A stretch of 64,000 bases of DNA from Lingula anatina (taxonomy: Eukaryota > Brachiopoda > Lingulata > Lingulida > Lingulidae), in assembly GCF_001039355.2 (NCBI RefSeq), contig NW_019774748.1, positions 367,721 to 431,720 on the forward strand, read 5' to 3'. Of the stretch, positions 26,401-38,300 are shown piece after piece. How positions within the stretch are numbered: position 1 is the first letter of the stretch; each line of letters begins with the position of its first letter. Under the pieces are notes generated by a model that ran no database searches, was not told the origin of the DNA, and worked only from the letters and a program-made list of their open reading frames with translations. The translations under genes were made by a program, and so were the position numbers.

Positions 26401-28687
26401 TAATATATTAGATATGCCGGTATATTGAAAACAAAGTATATAAAAATAAAATTTGCGTGGTAACTTTAATAGCGCTTATAAAATATGACGTAGAACTTGG
26501 ATGAATAAGGTTGCATTTTGGTCCATTATTTTATATGTGTAATTTACGACGCAGATAAATGTCTTTGCCTTAAGATATTTATAACGCTGTTGATTTTCAA
26601 AGGAACATGAAAATTAACTTGTTGCCGTGCGTTGCTTTAAAACTCAATTCAAGTAATGTTGGTAGTGATTGCTTAAATTGCAAAAATGGAAGTCACCCTT
26701 AAACAATAGTCCAAATTAGGATAAAAATGTTTTTCTACAACATGGTTTTGCAGCCTGTCTTTTTTTTTTTCTTTTTTTTTTGTCTTAGATAATGCTCTAT
26801 ACATGTATGTGGTAAAAAAAACCCGATCATTTTGTGATCATAGCCCTTGTATCCAATCCATCAAGACTAGACTATTATTCTAAACGCCAAGTACTAGTTT
26901 TAACGTCAAAATAAAATAGGCAGTCAAGACACGAAAACGCTCTTCGTGCGAATATTCCTCGATGTTGTTATCAGTCGCTGAGTCAAGAGGTGTCATATCA
27001 TTAAGCTTATATTCTCTCATTTTCTGTGCAGAAAGCAATCTCCACATTATTTACAAACGACGGTTTCATTGTCTGATAATAGAAGTAATATGTAACCAGC
27101 GAGATAATATTCTTCAGCAAGAAGGAAAAGCAGACAATAAAACATCATATAATTCTTATGACAAAGTAACAGAAAAGGGATAGTGGTCAATATTCCTTAG
27201 AATACAACCATTATGTAACCGGAATAAGTCCACTGTCTCTAGCTTCATATACATATAGACTTTTCCTGTTTAGTCTGTTCGTGCGCATAGCAAGTGCATG
27301 TTTCGAATCCCAATCATCAATCACATGAAAACCGCGAGAAGAAAAAATTAATTCTTTTTTTAAAGCTGATGTAGTGCCATAGGGAGGAAAGACAGTATTA
27401 TAACAAGTGTCACATTCGCCAGCTAAGCTTTACGACGTCGTGTACTAGTAAGCTGTTCAAATGAGGTTCAAATAAGAAACGAAATCACTTTCTGACCGTA
27501 GTGCATTCTCCTTTCATCAGATTTACAAAAAATGACTTAGTGAAAATAGATTTTAAAAATACTAATCATATCAAAGCACAGAAGTATTTAATAGGCCATA
27601 TAACTTATCCCAATGTCTGATCAGAATTAAGTATCAAACTTTAAAAAAGGGACGCAGCAATCAAATTATCTGCGATGATGACACATGACTTTTTTCTATT
27701 AAGAAGCGTTCTTTCATCGGATTGACATTAATTATCGCACAATAAAGATTTCGCTTTTATCCGCCGTAGACAAAATTGCTCAATCACATTGTGTGGTTGT
27801 AAAGGCATATTTATTGCTATATTTGTATGTATTTACTTTGTGTTTACCAAACATAAACTCTATGTGCAGTGAAAACGGCTAATCATTTACTTGATGAGTG
27901 TCGCTCGAAACGCGTGGAGATGTATACCAGATAATGACTTGTCAGCAGTATAATTTTCGTATAGCTTTTGACTCATTACTAACCCTTCCTATGCCTGAGC
28001 ATATATTTTTATGAGGGATAGGAAATGAGCAAAAATAAAAGAATTTTCAAGAGATAAAAATTAAGATTGCTGATAAGTAAATATAGGATGAGACGTGGGA
28101 CCTCACTCCTACTCCACCGAAGCTGGACAAATTCTGACGACTACGTAATAGGCCTACTTACGTAGATTATAATTTGCGTTCTTTTTGTTTCGTTTAATCG
28201 TTTAGATATTTTTTAACTACCCCTACAATAATAAAATGATACTTTCATGTTTCGTTGCATTTGTTTGATTCAGCCTGTTGATGATGATGGTGGTGGCGTT
28301 TTTCTTCGGAATGTACATGTAAAAAGTGATTAAACAGAATCCGTAAAATGACGTTGAATATTTCATCAAGCTACGAACAAAATCACATGTACAACTAAAT
28401 GCAGTCGCATCACCTCTTCCTTACTACGATGGGTTTTTACACACAGCCACTGCATACACATGTACGTACAAACCCACAAACACGCACAGATTACATATTG
28501 ATGATGCGTATTGGTAACAACGATTCCTTACCTGTCCCAAGTTCTCGTAGCCCAGATCCCTAGCCACCTTGTCGGCGTTCTCCGGTCCTCCTAGTACTTT
28601 CACTGCAAACTCATTGCTATACTGACCATCTCCAGACGCTTGGAAAACACAAAGAGCGGAGAGGAAAAGAAAACCAGAATAAAACAT
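11452..28687 (-). CDS. PCSK1: Neuroendocrine (prohormone) convertase 1/3
   Basis: Fifteen exons (high to low coordinate): 28687-28532, 20634-20530, 20309-20178, 19642-19522, 18756-18719, 18453-18377, 17893-17805, 15478-15306, 14995-14783, 14368-14268, 13784-13551, 13121-12964, 12600-12467, 11936-11805, 11643-11452. All junctions are GT..AG in matching phase, giving 684 aa. Order: signal peptide (1-19 or so), prodomain with internal RSRR (70-73) and the activation site RVKR (99-102), S8B catalytic domain with Asp170 (DDG), His211 (HGTRCAGE), oxyanion Asn312 (WASGNGG) and Ser385 (HTGTSASAP), then the P domain (about 470-600). The prodomain and P domain resemble PC1/3 more than furin or PC2: an RSRRSA secondary site, [10 protein letters not shown] and VPEKS. 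PC1/3 cleaves prohormones in dense-core granules. The usual RRGD of the P domain reads RRGS. The short C-terminus has a Leu-rich amphipathic segment, an Asp cluster and WWW. Intron 1 is about 7.9 kb. Confidence 0.97.
12205..12415. repeat. Degenerate tandem repeat in PCSK1 intron 13
   Basis: Several diverged copies of a motif around gtgttaggtg..acagattggtacgacat recur at roughly 50-60 bp spacing. The copies are too diverged to fix an exact period by eye. Confidence 0.55.
15519..15742. mobile_element. MITE with ~65-bp inverted repeats, TTA duplication
   Basis: A 224-bp element in the PCSK1 intron between exons 8 and 7. The outer ends (ccgttcacatg...) are inverted repeats of about 63 bp with roughly 90% identity, each containing two copies of aaaatctattttct. 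The centre is non-coding. TTA flanks both ends (15516-15518 and 15743-15745), as in PIF/Harbinger insertions. The transcript would form a long hairpin, so it could affect splicing or be processed as dsRNA; that is inference. Confidence 0.88.
19371..19441. repeat. Compound trinucleotide microsatellite
   Basis: Successive TTA, TTG, TCG and TGC triplet runs in a PCSK1 intron, about 70 bp, just beyond the exon 4 donor on the minus strand. Confidence 0.9.
20635..28531 (-). other. PCSK1 intron 1
   Basis: A 7.9-kb intron separating the signal-peptide/prodomain exon from the rest of the prodomain. I see no additional convertase exon and no other gene. The joined exons 1 and 2 already give a continuous prodomain ([12 protein letters not shown]), so no exon is missing. 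It contains a T-rich run near 26760 and a cluster of taggcctac words near 24980. Confidence 0.7.
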
Positions 28688-31680
28688 AATATTCTAATGG
28701 AAATAATAAACAGATAGGTTCCTGCGAATTAGTGAGGTCAAGACGGACTCTCCTTCCTTCCTTCAATCGCTGCCTTTGTTGTAGTTCTTTTTTTTTCAAC
28801 CGTGATGATTTTCCGGTTTTTCCTGACAGCTCGTGTCTTCGTAGAGTTCTCCAACCCAAAGGGGTTTATCGTTCGAGTCGTGTTAAGTTAAATACATGAT
28901 TATGCATTGAACGGCTTATCGCAATGAGAATCAAGAAACGTTAAACAGCTGTTCTTTAGCTCTATACCATCACAGACTTGTATATGAAGTATATACCAAA
29001 TCGGATGCGGGTAGGTTACCCATCATTCAACTGAGCGTGTGCATGATGGTCTGCTACCACGCATTTCAGGACGTCATCACAACAATCACTCGCCGTTTAT
29101 CACAGAAAGTTCGATCAAGCCAACTCTCGTTCAGTGGACAGAAGGCGCACGGTTTTCCAGTGCATGAGTTATGAAGCGGCAACCCGAAGACCAGAAACGA
29201 TTTTGGTTGATTACGGAGACAATTACAGTAATATCCTTAAAATGTAAGGATCATGAAGGATTAATGAGACAAATTCTAGGTCATCGATGTATCGCAGTTA
29301 CAACTGAGATAATAGGATCAGGTCAGCAACAAAATGAACAGAGATTCTTTCCTTTATTTTTATAAACAGTCCCGAGCTATTACTTTTCTCTCATTAAGAT
29401 AATTGATAACGCAACTATGGAATATTCCACCAAGTTTCACTTACACTTCCTGGCCGATATTTTTTATGGTTATTTAATATGATATATTAAAGGTATGAAC
29501 GCGGCGAATTAAGATTTGAACGAATAATTTGTTTAATTCGTCCAATTAAGAATGCATTTGAAAGCTTAACAGGTGTCCCACATTCTATATTTAAATAAAC
29601 ATTTTCAAACAGTCTTCAAAATTTGTCATCTACCCATCGCAAGTTAACTTCAATCAGACATACGCAGCATAATTGGAGGACGATTTTGACGTCAGGTCTT
29701 ATAACATGATTAAATATCAAGCCGGAAGGAGCGTTTCTCCTACGTCTCCGATTGTTCTCATCCTAGTGGCGAGGCCGTCACACATTAACGGTAGCTTCAT
29801 TATAACCCGACATAATCAAACCCGAAGTGAAGTCAGAGTAATGAAGAATCAGATTTCTTAATGGCACTGCAAACAATCGGCAGAGGATAATTGAGGCAGC
29901 TGTCGCGCGTAAATATTGAAGGAAAACTTTTATCGATTCACCTGTGGATTCACGTTAGTAAAAAATACGGGATTGGAAGGCATAACAGCGCGTTTTGGTT
30001 CGTCCCGAGTTCATCAAAATTCACGATCGAAACGTTTGATACGCATATTCCTGCCTGCACTACCCATAGCCCAGTCAAGACCATGCTCTTCATCTAGCAG
30101 TCACAAAGTGCACTTAAATGCGCACTCAGTTTGCTAGATTATCAATCTCAGTTAATCATCAGTTCAATTTCCCGGTTGCAAGCTGTATATACAAGCTTCT
30201 ATTGAACACTTTAATAACTCTGCAAATACCTCCGATTTCATTTCAGAAATATCACAACAGATTACTTACGAGCGGGTTTTGAGGTGCACTCTTATTAGTT
30301 ACAACTTCCACGGTTGTGGCAGGCTAATTTATGTTTTTTATTCGTTTTGAAAAATTGACAAAAATAAACCTACAATAGAACAGAAGAAATAATTCATAAA
30401 TGCATCTGACGTACTGATAAAAAATTAGCTTTCTTTTCTCGAGAAACAAGAAAGTGAACATAATGGGTAAAATCGCACCGTGGCTTGATGGAGGGCCCTC
30501 TACGTCACGGAACGCTTGGCCCATCTCTTGCTCGACGGAAGACGACCACGCGAACCAGCTGCGCTTCTCTCACGGACACTTAACTGGGACACGATTTGAA
30601 CGCTTACATTGATTTTTACTTCCCTATGATAACTGACTCCGTTTAATTCAATCATTTAACGATATCTTGACAGTTTATGAACAACACAAATGGAAAATAA
30701 TGTCGCTGTTAAAACAACTCGGTAAAGCAGTTGAAAAATCTGTTCAGTACGTTTGAACAAATGTATAAAACTGTAGCTAGCGTGAGGCAGCCGATTCTGT
30801 ATTTCTCTAAATCTTATTGACTGATGAACCCGGTGGGGGAGGTGTAAGTAATATTTAATGTCAAAGTATTAAAGACTTCATTTCCTGTGACCATTTTACG
30901 GAGTCTCTGCTTGGTTGTGGTTTTCTTTTCAATTCTTAATCATTAAAAACATCTAAAACATTAAACTCTTCATATGACATTCAAAATTCTACAATATATA
31001 CATTGTAAACATCACACCGAAATATAATAAATTCCATTTCACCACCAAAACGGCAGTTGTCGCAATAAATCTGAAAGATAGCTACCCTCAGCAATAATCT
31101 TTTAATAGATTATTACAAAAACCACACTAAAAAATCGACTAACTTTGAATGTCGGTACCTTTGTTACGTATTGGAACATTACCGTTTATTAATCCGCTTT
31201 TCGGCACTTTTCCCACCAAAATGACTAGTTGTCAGCCTTTTTTTTCTGTGTATTATATGTGGTACATGTATCGCACGGTATTGCATGTGTACATTTTTTC
31301 GTTAATGTGGCAATGTGGCTTAAAAGAAAAGAGAATCACTAACGATATTTTTTTTCAATTACTGCAGGTTGCAAAACAGACAAAATGGTCAAGTACTGGG
31401 TACCAAAGTTAATAGGGATCATAATTCTCAAATCAAATATTTCATAGAATACTTCAGTCGCCTTATAAATGTACATCACATTGGATTCCTTGAGATGTTA
31501 ACCCGACTATTAATACTGGTGATTGCTTCTATTTCCACACATCTAAACCTGTTTAATCAACACATACCCAACCGTCAAAGTTGTTTGCGTTGTCATTTGT
31601 TAGCATCAGACTCACCCTCAATAACAACAGAACAACAGAGAATTGCTGATAGTCATAAATAGAACAATGTTACAGAGGTC
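28688..31680. other. PCSK1 upstream region / intergenic
   Basis: Contains the PCSK1 5'-UTR and promoter (just above 28687) and the gap to CUTC. Short open frames here have no recognisable motif. A diverged copy of the repeat family described at 46966-47303 lies at about 30965-31150. Confidence 0.55.
30965..31150. repeat. Diverged fragment of the 46966-47303 repeat family
   Basis: It shares with 46975-47210, in the same order, actcttcatatga, a central block ending in ggcagttgt, a short inverted element (aatcttttaatagatt versus aatctcttaagagatt) and gactaactttgaatgt. The terminal parts seen in the 47-kb copy are absent or too diverged. Confidence 0.65.
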
Positions 31681-31686
31681 TTTATT
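31681..31686 (-). terminator. Candidate CUTC polyadenylation signal
   Basis: AATAAA on the minus strand about 505 nt past the CUTC stop codon; use is inferred. Confidence 0.4.
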
Positions 31687-32191
31687 CCTCCTTGGTGTAA
31701 ATACAATCAATACCACGTAACTACATGTATTTATATAAGTATATGGTTGACCCCAAAGAAATCTTGAGGGAAAATTTTTTTCTGTGGTAATAGATGAAAT
31801 TGTCTGCCTCGAATCTTTACACAACTGTATTTTCCAGTCCCTTCATATTGGAGTTATGCGAAACATATTGTATTTAAAAAATGCGGGGCAATAAAATGTT
31901 TAAAAGTATAGGGCTTTTAGATTTGCTTTTTTGTCTGTACGGTGACTTGGAAACAGATAAATTGTAAGTTTAAGTAAAGAGCAGAGCAGTTGGCATTCCA
32001 GTAAAATACTTGACAGTGTGTTAGAATTTACTTTATCGGAAGATCACATCCAATGGCACGGTTTTCTTTGGAAATTATCCATTTTGTTAGTTGCACTTTT
32101 ACATGAAAAAAAAATTGACTGATGATGTCACAATGTCCTGCATTCATTAAATCAATCCTATTATGTACAATATTTACCAGCATACAGTACA

Positions 32192-35100
32192 TCAACTACT
32201 AGAAACCTGCATTGCTATGGTAACCAAATTCATTACTTTTTTATCATCTGTTACTTTGTGACTGAATTCATCGGGTGATAAGCTTGCTCCCATAGCAACA
32301 GAAGAGTTTTTATACAACATGGCTGACTGACACAAGCTTCTGGCAGAAGCATGGAACTCTTTAGCACCACATCCGTCTAAAATCCTCTTCACGTTTCTCT
32401 CATTTATTCCACCAGCTGGCATGACTGTTATTCTACCTCTGCTCTTTAAAATTTGAAAAACAAAAAAATAAAAACCAACGACTTTCAAACAGACAAGACA
32501 ATGTCCATTTATATTGGTCCTTCAGAGATAACACTACTGCAAGTTAATTTTGAATTAAAAACTTTTCATATCCAGATAGCAAATCATAAATAAATGCACA
32601 TATAAAAATTAAAAAATGAAATTAAAAATCACTAAATTCAAACCATTTAGCACATTCTGAGAGCAAGCAAAAATTTGCTGAATCTGTTCAAATATACCAC
32701 ATGATTTTTTGTTTTATATCTTACAAGCAGATTCTCTAAGAAAAGGGTTTTTCTGTTAGAAGTAGAGAGCCCTACTGAGTTGACTGTAACTACTTTACTC
32801 AGTTCTCTCTCATTGAAAACGTGGAGTTACTAAGTCACTGTCAAAACTTTTGATAACGTCACAGGACAGAAATATTTTGACCTATATATTATATTACCTT
32901 TTTACAACAACTACTACAAATATCCAACAAATACCTGTTGAATCATCTCTTTGATAGTGGGCAGTCCTTCCAGTGCTGAGGAATCTTGACCACTGGTCAG
33001 TACCCTGTGACAGCCTAGACTGATGATGTCTTCCAGAGCCTGGCGCCAGTCACAACACATGTCAATGGCTGAAACAGAAATATTTGTACTATTATTACTG
33101 TTATAATACAGATTGCTTGTGTGAAGGCTAAATTCAGTTTCTTTTATAATTTTATAAATCATCCATAATTGAACTCTTAAATTTATTGTGTTAATCTTTT
33201 CCATTTTAACTAAAGTTTTTTTGTCTAAATCTTAATCCTTTAAAATCCAACAGATGTACTACTTACGATTTTCACATTATTTTAACATTCCACTGGCACA
33301 CCTAACACATTTACAGTTTTTATACTTCTGTGTTACTAGTATGTCTGACTCATTTCACACCTACCTCTATGGAATGTTACTGGCAACTGACCAGCTAAAT
33401 CTGAAATTTAAACAAAAATTATTATTAATATTTCAATTAGATGTACAATAACTTGTACATATATCTAATGATCTTGATGTATATCTCTATGTATCTATCA
33501 GACTAATGGTGCTGGTGTAGCTAATAATAGTAGTGTTTTCACATATAAAATTATTTGCAATATAAATTAGTCAACGCTTTTAATACTAGTATATGAGATT
33601 GCATCTCTAAACTAAAAGCCTACACACCGATATTTTAGATTTCACATTTAATTTTATAAAAAATAACCAGTCTGTTCCACATAACAGGTATCTTGAAATG
33701 GTTAACATTGTGTTGGCTAAGCAAGCTGATAGGGTTGGCAAAACTAGTAACTTGCATGACTAGAGGGCAAGGAGGCAATTTGTTTTATAGCTGTCCACCC
33801 AAAGCTTACCGATTAGTTTTTTACATGCTTCTTTGTCAACTGAACCATCACTGCAAGGAAACAAGACAGATTTACGTTTTACCACACCATACAGTCACAT
33901 GAAAGAATACTGTACTTTTACTTTGGTATGTTTGGCCATTTTGTCTTTTTCTTAAAATTGTTGATATATACATTATCTGACACCATTATATACCAGTAAG
34001 CACTATTAAAATAAAATATACAAATTCATATACAAATTCATAAAAATTAAAAAACACTCAATCAACAGTCCTAATGCTATAAAAACTTATGATTATGTAG
34101 GTCAAACCAATACTTATAGAATACATCAAAATTTATCGATGAGTGAAGTAAATGTGAACTTGGTAGTAACAATCTTATTAATTCTGAATTAGAACATTTA
34201 TGGCACTATATGCATTGAAAAATTAAATAAAATGTTACATTATATAAGATTCTAAGAACTTGGTATGTTTCTAGGGTCTGCTGGGTTGGTACATGGTGAA
34301 GAGTGGACTGAAGGAAAAGAAAGATCCAAACTGGATCCCAAGAGTTTTATATAATGTAGAGTACTTTAAGGATATAAAACCTATCACCTTGTAAGAGCTC
34401 CAATCACAAATCCATCAGCTCCATGCTCTTTCAGAACATTCAAATCCCAAATCATCACTTTCATTTCTTCTTTTGTGTACAGAAAATCTCCTCCTCTTGG
34501 TCGTAACATACAAAACACTGGAATCTTTACATGCTCCTTTATCACCTTTAACATTCCTTCAAACATATGAAATAAACACTGTGCCATTAATTATTTCAAA
34601 TAAATTAAGAGTGACATTAAAACAAACGAAGAATTCACAAAGGGGTTAATGATTGTACATGTAATTTTATGCATGGTTTAAGATTCAGTATGATTTGATG
34701 ATTGAGGGGAAGGTTGAAATTTTAATAAAAATGAAACTTCTGTCATGTTGAAGTCTAACACTCATATAAAAGTCTGTCGATCATCAAAGTTGTTAAATGT
34801 AAAATACTCATACGTTTTTTTTTTTCTTTTTTTTTTTTAAGTCAATACATCTTGTATACAGTTTGTAGTGTAAGTACATGTATCTCGGTACTGTAAATGT
34901 TACTGTTGCAAAACTATTATCTTTCTATCTTTTCTTGCAAAATGATAACAAATATGATGCTTTCCATACCTAGGCTAGGTGTTGTACCTCCTTCCATAAG
35001 ATTTGCACACAGTTCAACCCTAGAGGCACCTGAAAAGAGTGAAAAAGAAATGGCACGCAATGGCCGAGTACAATGTACATTCTTCAAATAAATTTCCTCC

Positions 35101-35207
35101 TATATGCTTGCTTTATCAGCTTGATTGTTAAAACCTTTCCCCTTATCAAACTTACCGCCTAATTCCGCTTTATATGCGGACTCCACGGAATCCACACACA
35201 CTTCCAT
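32192..35207 (-). CDS. CUTC: Copper homeostasis protein CutC homologue
   Basis: Seven exons: 35207-35156, 35029-34970, 34556-34388, 33850-33810, 33394-33365, 33068-32935, 32443-32192. The phases match throughout and give 245 aa. The start reads MEVCVDSVESAYKAELGGAS, aligning with the human CUTC core start. Family motifs follow in order: ELCANLMEGGTTPSLG, PVFCMLRPRGGDFLY, GADGFVIGALTSDGSVD, LPVTFHRA, RVLTSG..SSALEGLPTI, ITVMPAGGI, EFHASARS, SSVAMGASL. CutC is a TIM-barrel protein linked to copper tolerance; its molecular reaction is not settled. The usual VMPGGG reads VMPAGG. The gene lies head-to-head with COX15, 166 bp apart. Intron 3 carries a 257-bp insertion copied from COX15. The exon 3 acceptor (tgaag|ga) has a weak pyrimidine tract but is supported by phase, by homology and by the second copy. 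Confidence 0.96.
34090..34346 (+). pseudogene. COX15 intron 4/exon 5 fragment inside CUTC intron 3
   Basis: 257 bp identical at every base to 37751-38007 of the adjacent COX15 copy: the end of intron 4, its acceptor, and the first 72 nt of exon 5. The second CUTC copy (around 40300-40325) has only about six bases (caatat) at this point, so the insert is specific to one version. It lies antisense to CUTC, within an intron, and neither adds nor breaks a CUTC exon. It has no poly-A, no terminal repeats and no clear target duplication, so it looks like a templated or duplicative insertion and not a transposition. An assembly chimera is the main alternative. Confidence 0.93.
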
Positions 35208-35373
35208 TATTTCAGTCTGATGAATCTGATGTACATACGAGGGAATTCCCAGCCTCGATATGACTTAAATACGCAATTACGCTTGCGCATTGTTAACATC
35301 GGCAATAAACTTCCTGTTGGGAAACGTGATTATAAAACATGGTCCTAGAACATTAAGTCTTTGAACACTGAAA
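35208..35373. promoter_or_regulatory. Divergent CUTC/COX15 promoter
   Basis: Only 166 bp separate the two start codons, so one compact region must drive both genes. It holds a TGCGCA core (35284-35289), which resembles an NRF-1 half-site, and CTTCCTG (about 35310-35316), an ETS/GABP-like core. Both factor types are known regulators of nuclear cytochrome-oxidase genes; their use here is inference. There is no TATA box in a convincing position. The second copy (41226-41391) is also 166 bp and keeps both words. Confidence 0.75.
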
Positions 35374-38300
35374 ATGTTTCGTTGCTGCATATTGCGTGTT
35401 CCAGCTGTAACTCGTTCTTCAAACACACCGTTCTTAGTTGCACCACAGCTTCGAAATGCAATAAAACAGGTAACAATTTAGACAATTCAGATGCAACTTG
35501 TACGGAGAAAGTTATTTATGATTTATTGGGTTTGTTGGAATTTGTAATGTTGTTTTTCAGGATTACTTGTTACATCAGTTTTCCTACTGAAAATGGGTGG
35601 AAAACACTATACAGATTGTAATTTGGCACAAAGAGCCAGACTTGTGAGTGTTTATTAATTTGCCAGTGACTGTATATAAACTGTACTTAATTAAAAAAAA
35701 AAATCGGCGTACTGGAACCGCTCATGTATAGTACTACTGCAGCACAGGGTGGGTGGGTGGGTATTGTACGTACCGGTGTGGTGAAACTGAGGGTCCATGT
35801 AACAGAAAGTCCACCCTCCATTTAGCTATAATGGTTAGGGTTAGCCTGGCCCAAGTGGGTCAAAATTTAGGGCGAGGCTTACTTGTACAAATGAATGAGA
35901 AGCATATATACTCTCTGTCACGTTACACCTGTACATGTACATGTGCATGTACTGAGTACTGTTGGTACACAATGAAGTACGTGTTGCACCAGAAAGTCAT
36001 TATTGACCTTGATGGCTTGATTTATTAATTGATTAATTTCCAAATTTTGTTTTTCCACAAATAGCCCAGCTATGGAACTTGCAGGTTTTCTACCCTGATG
36101 TCAAAACAATGCAGATCGTTAAGACAGAGTACACAGGTAACGACAAAGCGTGCATGTTAATATGCAGAATATGCAAGTACTTCTAGTATATACTTATAGC
36201 TTGTAGATATTCATTAACTACATCACTGGTGCAACTTCTCAGTTTTGTGTATTATCTTTGATGATATAAAAATTTTGTTTTTTGATGTTTCTTTTTTTCA
36301 CACACATTTTTCATGAATAGTTTACTGGAAATTGATTTCTTGTCTCCTAAATTAACTAGTGAAGTATGTACTTCAACTGTGCATTTAAGATTAATTTTAG
36401 ATTAAATAAGTTTTAGATAAAATAAGTTACCGTTTAAATAAATTAAACATTATTTATTCACCTATTTATTCACCTATTGCAGTTAAGCACTCTTCAGTTT
36501 CTAAGGAGAACTGGAACATCCTCTGTGAACAGTACAGTAAAGCAGGGTCTAGCTGATGGACTGTCAGACAGGGCAAGGAAGGCAGTGGGATGGTGGTTGT
36601 TTGGGTGTGCTGGCATGTGTTTTGGAGCTGTGGCACTGGGAGGGGTCACCAGGTAAATGATCTTATATTGTATGCAGTACTTATAACTGTATTTAAGGCT
36701 GAAGAATAGAAGTTTTCATACTAGCAGGATCAATCTATATCAGATTCTCTGCAAGGCACAGTCAATAATCAGTTAAATTGTCTGTCTGTCTGGTAATATA
36801 AAGACTTGGGTAAAGTTCGAAAAACTTTGTTCATGTTGCTTTGCGAGGGGGGTGTTGCCAGACAATTAAGCTGTTTACATTGACTGTGCCTTAGGGAGAA
36901 TCCCTGCTCAGATAGGCCAATCCTGCTAGTAATATAATATTATTTCTAAACACAGCCTCAAGGTAAAATATCTTTAGCAAAGCTTGATGAGAAAGTATGG
37001 ATAATTTGAAGATCAATCCATATGCTTTTTCATTTCTAAATTATATGAGACATTTTGTGAATCGAGTGATAAAGAGTAATGGTTTTTTTCAGGCTCACAG
37101 AATCTGGTCTGTCCATGGTTGACTGGAAGTTGTTTGGACGGCCACCGCCACGGTCCTCTGCTGAGTGGGAAGAAGAGTTCAACAAATACAAGGCATTTCC
37201 AGAGTATCAGTAGTATGTGACAGTTCTGCTTTTGTCCTATATTTATATGAGTGGTATATTGTGTAGAAATTAAATTTTGATATTTTTTTATTGCAGTTAC
37301 AGTATTTCTGTTCTAGTAAAATACCCCAACAATTTCCCCTGTAAGATTTAACCAAATTTTTGTTCAAAAAGTATTTAAGTTTTATTCAATTCAATTCAAA
37401 TTCAGCCATGTTGCAGAGAAAGGGGAAATGTCTCTTGGTGAGTTCAAATTTATCTGGTTGATGGAGTACACACACCGTATGTGGGGGAGAACCATAGGTG
37501 TGGTGTTCTTATTGCCTGCAATCTTCTTCTGGAGTAAAGGCTGGATCACAAAACCCATGAAACCCAGGATAGGGATATATGGTGGACTGCTGCTGTTCCA
37601 GGTAATGATTGTGAAGCTCGTCGGAATTTTCCTGCTTATTGGAATTTTGAATCTTATCATTTCCAGTCATATTGCCCAAATTATAAATCAAAATAGTTTT
37701 AGGAAAAATACAGGTATGTGTGTCAATTTTAATATTATTTTGAAAACATTTGATTATGTAGGTCAAACCAATACTTATAGAATACATCAAAATTTATCGA
37801 TGAGTGAAGTAAATGTGAACTTGGTAGTAACAATCTTATTAATTCTGAATTAGAACATTTATGGCACTATATGCATTGAAAAATTAAATAAAATGTTACA
37901 TTATATAAGATTCTAAGAACTTGGTATGTTTCTAGGGTCTGCTGGGTTGGTACATGGTGAAGAGTGGACTGAAGGAAAAGAAAGATCCAAACTGGATCCC
38001 AAGAGTTAGCCAGTACAGACTTGCTTCACATCTGGGGTCAGCCTTCATCCTGTATTCACTGTTTCTGTGGGGATCCCTGTCTCATCTACTTACTCCTCAG
38101 ATGGTAAGAAGAAGATGCGCATAAGGGATTGCTCATACTATGCTGGAGTTGTAGTTGAATTCTGGGAATAAATTTATTGAAGAATTTCATCAGCTATGTA
38201 CTACATACTTTAAGTACAGTTGTTGAAATGAATTTTGTCAGTAGCCAATACTTTGTCTGCTTATGGCCAGACTCCAGCAGGGAATTGGTCTGTGATGGGT

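Noticed and set aside
37391-37790. Long minus-strand open frames over COX15 exon 4 (and the same at 43409-43813)
   Set aside because: These are antisense shadows of a conserved coding exon and its flanking intron.
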